From Selenomonadales bacterium 4137-cl (lineage in GTDB: Bacteria > Bacillota > Negativicutes > Sporomusales > UBA7701), in assembly GCA_032334055.1 (NCBI GenBank), contig JAUOZS010000001.1, positions 2,268,501-2,332,500 on the forward strand: a DNA stretch of 64,000 nt, written 5' to 3'. The notes under the pieces were generated by a model. The model was given only the letters and a program-made list of their open reading frames with translations. It searched no databases and was not told the origin of the DNA. The translations under genes were made by a program, and so were the position numbers. This document shows, piece by piece, positions 62,365 through 64,000 of the stretch (position 1 is its first letter; every line of letters starts with the position of its first letter).

Positions 62365-62664
62365 CTAGTATCGTCTGTTGTTTTGACTGTAGCAGTCGCG
62401 GCAGTAAACGGGACGGTCCTGGCTCGGGCGAAAGGGGACTTGGGTTTTTACGCCGCAGGTGGCGCAGGTGGCGTCGAACATTTCCCGCTGCTGGTAGTTG
62501 CCGCCACGGCCGCCGCTGTTCTGCTGTTTGCGGGCCGCCCGACACTCGGGGCAACGTCCCGGTTCGTTGGTGAACCCTTTCTCGGCGAAGAAGTCTTGCT
62601 CGGCTGCGGTGAAGACGAATTCGGCGCCGCAATCGCGGCAGGACAGTGTTTTGTCTTGGTTCAT
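62365..62664 (-). CDS. Small zinc-ribbon protein
   Basis: 99 residues with two separated Cys pair sets. The N-terminal half has LSCRDCGAEFVFTAAEQDFFAEKGF ... GRCPECRAARKQ (Cx2C-x27-Cx2C); the C-terminal half has ATCATCGVKTQVPF ... VYCRDCYSQ. Both halves resemble the zinc-ribbon family found in Firmicutes and environmental bacteria with no assigned role, possibly in nucleic-acid binding. It has its own terminator and is transcribed against its neighbours. Confidence 0.85.
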   Translation of the reverse strand: MNQDKTLSCRDCGAEFVFTAAEQDFFAEKGFTNEPGRCPECRAARKQQNSGGRGGNYQQREMFDATCATCGVKTQVPFRPSQDRPVYCRDCYSQNNRRY

Positions 62665-62865
62665 ATGGATATGGCCTCCTCAATTGTTTTACCCAAATAG
62701 TTGATGGAGAATGCTCATTGGGCTTCCCTCTTGAGAAGGTCTAATGAAAATTCAACGGGCCTACTGTATGGGCTCTTATACTATATCCTTCATCGGGCAG
62801 GATGTCAAGGAAATTTTTAATATTATTAAGTTAATGGGTTGGGTATATTAATATGAAAAGATCGT

Positions 62866-62894
62866 TTGCCGGGATTGTTTTAATAGTGTAAAAT
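62866..62894 (+). promoter_or_regulatory. Promoter upstream of the small-gene run
   Basis: TTGCCG and TAAAAT with 17 bp between; about 85 bases before the next start codon. The 62665-62865 stretch is AT-rich and shows no gene. Confidence 0.6.
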
Positions 62895-62978
62895 ATATAT
62901 GAGGAATTTCCGAAAAAAATCAGGTTTTAACGACGGATTTGAATGCCTTACGGCTCATCCGCCGGGGAGGTGGTATCT

Positions 62979-63143
62979 ATGAGTACAACGGGGAGCAGAG
63001 TGACGATATTTCTGATGTCCTGCGAGGATCTCGAAAGAATGTTGACAGCCAAATACGGCAAAAAGCTGATGGCTGTGAATCAGGCCCGCCTGGCCAGGCA
63101 GAATGAGCGACGGACGAAATGGCTGGGTAATGCTAAATATTGA
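62979..63143 (+). CDS. 54-residue hypothetical protein
   Basis: ATG at 62979 behind GGGGAGG at 8-9 bases; an upstream in-frame ATG at 62943 has no site. The protein is basic (SRVTIFLMSCEDLERMLTAKYGKKLMAVNQARLARQNERR), soluble, with no recognised family. It heads a run of small plus-strand genes that ends with an RNA polymerase omega-like gene. Confidence 0.6.
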   Translation: MSTTGSRVTIFLMSCEDLERMLTAKYGKKLMAVNQARLARQNERRTKWLGNAKY

Positions 63144-63228
63144 AGTATGGCCTTCCGAAGACCGATCTATCGATGGCGAAAGGGTCGCCCAAGCCAGGCT
63201 GGAGACGGAAAGGGGTGCGGATTAGTCG

Positions 63229-63507
63229 GTGAAGACTCACGCGGAGATTGTTGCTGTGTTGCGGGCAAGGGAAGGTGCTTTAAAAGCCGAGTTTGGGATT
63301 ACCGATATGGGTCTCGTTTCAACACAGGCTCACTATAATCCGGTTTCCAGTGTCTGCTTATTTGTGAGCGGGTTGGAGCCCGAGGGTTTTGGGCGGTTAG
63401 AATCCTACCTTACCACGGAGTTGGGCTTGGCCGTCAAGGTGATAGAGAAGGCTAAAGCCAACGGGAGCTTCCGGTATGTGTTTACCCGCCCTGACCGCAG
63501 GCGGTAA
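63229..63507 (+). CDS. 92-residue hypothetical protein, nucleotidyltransferase-like outline
   Basis: GTG start at 63229 (site AGGGG is rather far, 13 bases). The sequence has an N-terminal helix (AEIVAVLRAREGALKAEFGI) and a later ESYLTTELGLAVKVIEKA. These recall the outline of minimal nucleotidyltransferases, but the catalytic GS-x-ARG and D-x-D residues are not there. The family resemblance is weak and the function is unknown. Confidence 0.5.
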   Translation: MKTHAEIVAVLRAREGALKAEFGITDMGLVSTQAHYNPVSSVCLFVSGLEPEGFGRLESYLTTELGLAVKVIEKAKANGSFRYVFTRPDRRR

Positions 63508-63551
63508 AATCCGGGATAACAAAAGCTGATTGTCGGCTTTAAGGAGGACAT

Positions 63552-63758
63552 ATGGTCAACCCGCCGCTGAATGCGTTACTGAAGAAGGTCGATTGCAAAT
63601 ATACCCTGGCGGTTTTTGCCGCTAAGCGGGCCCGCGAGATTACGGACGGAGACAGGGCACTTGTCGATAGCCATTCGAATAAGCCGGTTACAGTCGCGCT
63701 GGAGGAAGTAGCCCAGGACAAGGTTACGTATCAGCGGATCAAAACCGGTATTAAGTAG
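63552..63758 (+). CDS. rpoZ: RNA polymerase omega subunit-like protein
   Basis: 68 residues with a strong AAGGAGG site. The omega pattern is clear: NPPLNALLKKVDCKYTLAVFAAKRAREITDG, an S-N-K-P-V-T-V-A-L-E-E segment and a terminal YQRIKTGIK. Omega helps assemble RNA polymerase around the beta-prime subunit. In Firmicutes rpoZ usually sits between gmk and coaBC; here it is among small unknown genes, so this may be a second copy. The rest of the genome is needed to tell. Confidence 0.82.
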   Translation: MVNPPLNALLKKVDCKYTLAVFAAKRAREITDGDRALVDSHSNKPVTVALEEVAQDKVTYQRIKTGIK

Positions 63759-63853
63759 TCGATGCTTGTTGGGGCGCAGCCAGGGTAAAACTAAGAAAAT
63801 GCGGGAAAGCTAGTATTACTTTGGCCGCGTATATTTGAGCTGGGAGGGGTATT

Positions 63854-64000
63854 ATGAAAGATGCGAGTGAGACTATGAGAGATGTTGCCGGGAAAGACCC
63901 GGGGGCTGTGGGCGAACCCGGGGGCGCCAAAAAAAAGAAAACTATCGATGAGATGATCGCGGAATTTAACAGAGACAACCCGGCAAAGAATCCAAAAAGG
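63854..64000 (+). CDS. Partial hypothetical protein at right edge
   Basis: ATG behind GGGAGGGG; 49 codons are open to the window end. The start of the protein is highly charged (KDASETMRDVAGKDPGAVGE, then a Lys run and TIDEMIAEFNRDNPAKNPKR), probably disordered. No family can be assigned from this fragment. Confidence 0.6.
   Translation, partial: MKDASETMRDVAGKDPGAVGEPGGAKKKKTIDEMIAEFNRDNPAKNPKR

Noticed and set aside
63147..63338. 63-codon plus-strand frame
   Set aside because: Overlaps the frame at 63229-63507 and gives Arg/Gly-rich sequence with no ribosome site.

Overview
The window looks like a chromosomal piece of a GC-rich, low-oxygen Firmicute. The best guess is a Negativicutes/Sporomusaceae-type organism, inferred from a T-box leader on leuS, frequent TTG/GTG starts behind strong GGAGG sites, a YjcZ-like small sporulation-type protein, Etf/acyl-CoA chemistry, TRAP transport and B12 enzymes. 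No rRNA, tRNA or CRISPR array was seen. Most of the window is very GC-rich. One block (about 53.5-56.5 kb) is strikingly AT-rich and is almost certainly imported.

Layout. 0-6 kb: end of a competence locus (comEC running off the left edge, comEA), T-box-controlled leuS, a small unknown protein and a coupled pair of small membrane proteins. 6-10 kb: a chemoreceptor remnant, a MASE3 histidine kinase, an HD-GYP protein and a MarR regulator. 10-20.4 kb: an acyl-CoA module with a major facilitator transporter, a CoA-transferase, a 4-hydroxybutyryl-CoA-dehydratase-like protein, an acyl-CoA dehydrogenase, EtfB, ferredoxin-fused EtfA and a CBS/PAS sigma-54 activator. Both transcription units carry a good -24/-12 promoter and share the 16-bp palindrome GTTGC-N6-GCAAC, so they look like one sigma-54 regulon. 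20-29 kb: methyltransferase, sirtuin, 3-hydroxyacyl-CoA dehydrogenase, a larA-pdxA pair, a phosphoesterase and a complete IS1182-type element. 29.6-37 kb: an unusual cluster made of a tiny protein, a cobalamin-domain/mutase-barrel fusion, an unknown protein, a RidA protein, a fold-type I PLP enzyme, a Cys-rich flavoprotein and a P-loop protein. I read it as an uncharacterised B12/PLP amino-compound pathway, and it is the best candidate for a new system.

37-52 kb: YitT, glutamate dehydrogenase, a receiver/PPDK-N fusion protein, a TRAP transporter with a companion MFS carrier, a CsoR-family regulator lacking the metal-binding His, CcdA and a TlpA-like lipoprotein, Lgt, an acetyltransferase and a nitrilase. 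52-56.5 kb: a complete IS256-type element next to an AT-rich conflict module (Cap4/DUF4297-like nuclease plus DUF2326-like ABC ATPase, with a 46-codon ORF overlapping both). 57-64 kb: a methyl-accepting chemotaxis protein between two related repeat blocks, a divergent LysR/methionine gamma-lyase pair, small proteins, and a second-looking rpoZ outside the usual gmk context.

Two families of intergenic hairpin elements are scattered through the window: family A with four copies, family B with three. In family A the core is conserved while the outer arms differ between copies but stay self-complementary. All functional calls come from reading translations and recalled family features; no database search was run.
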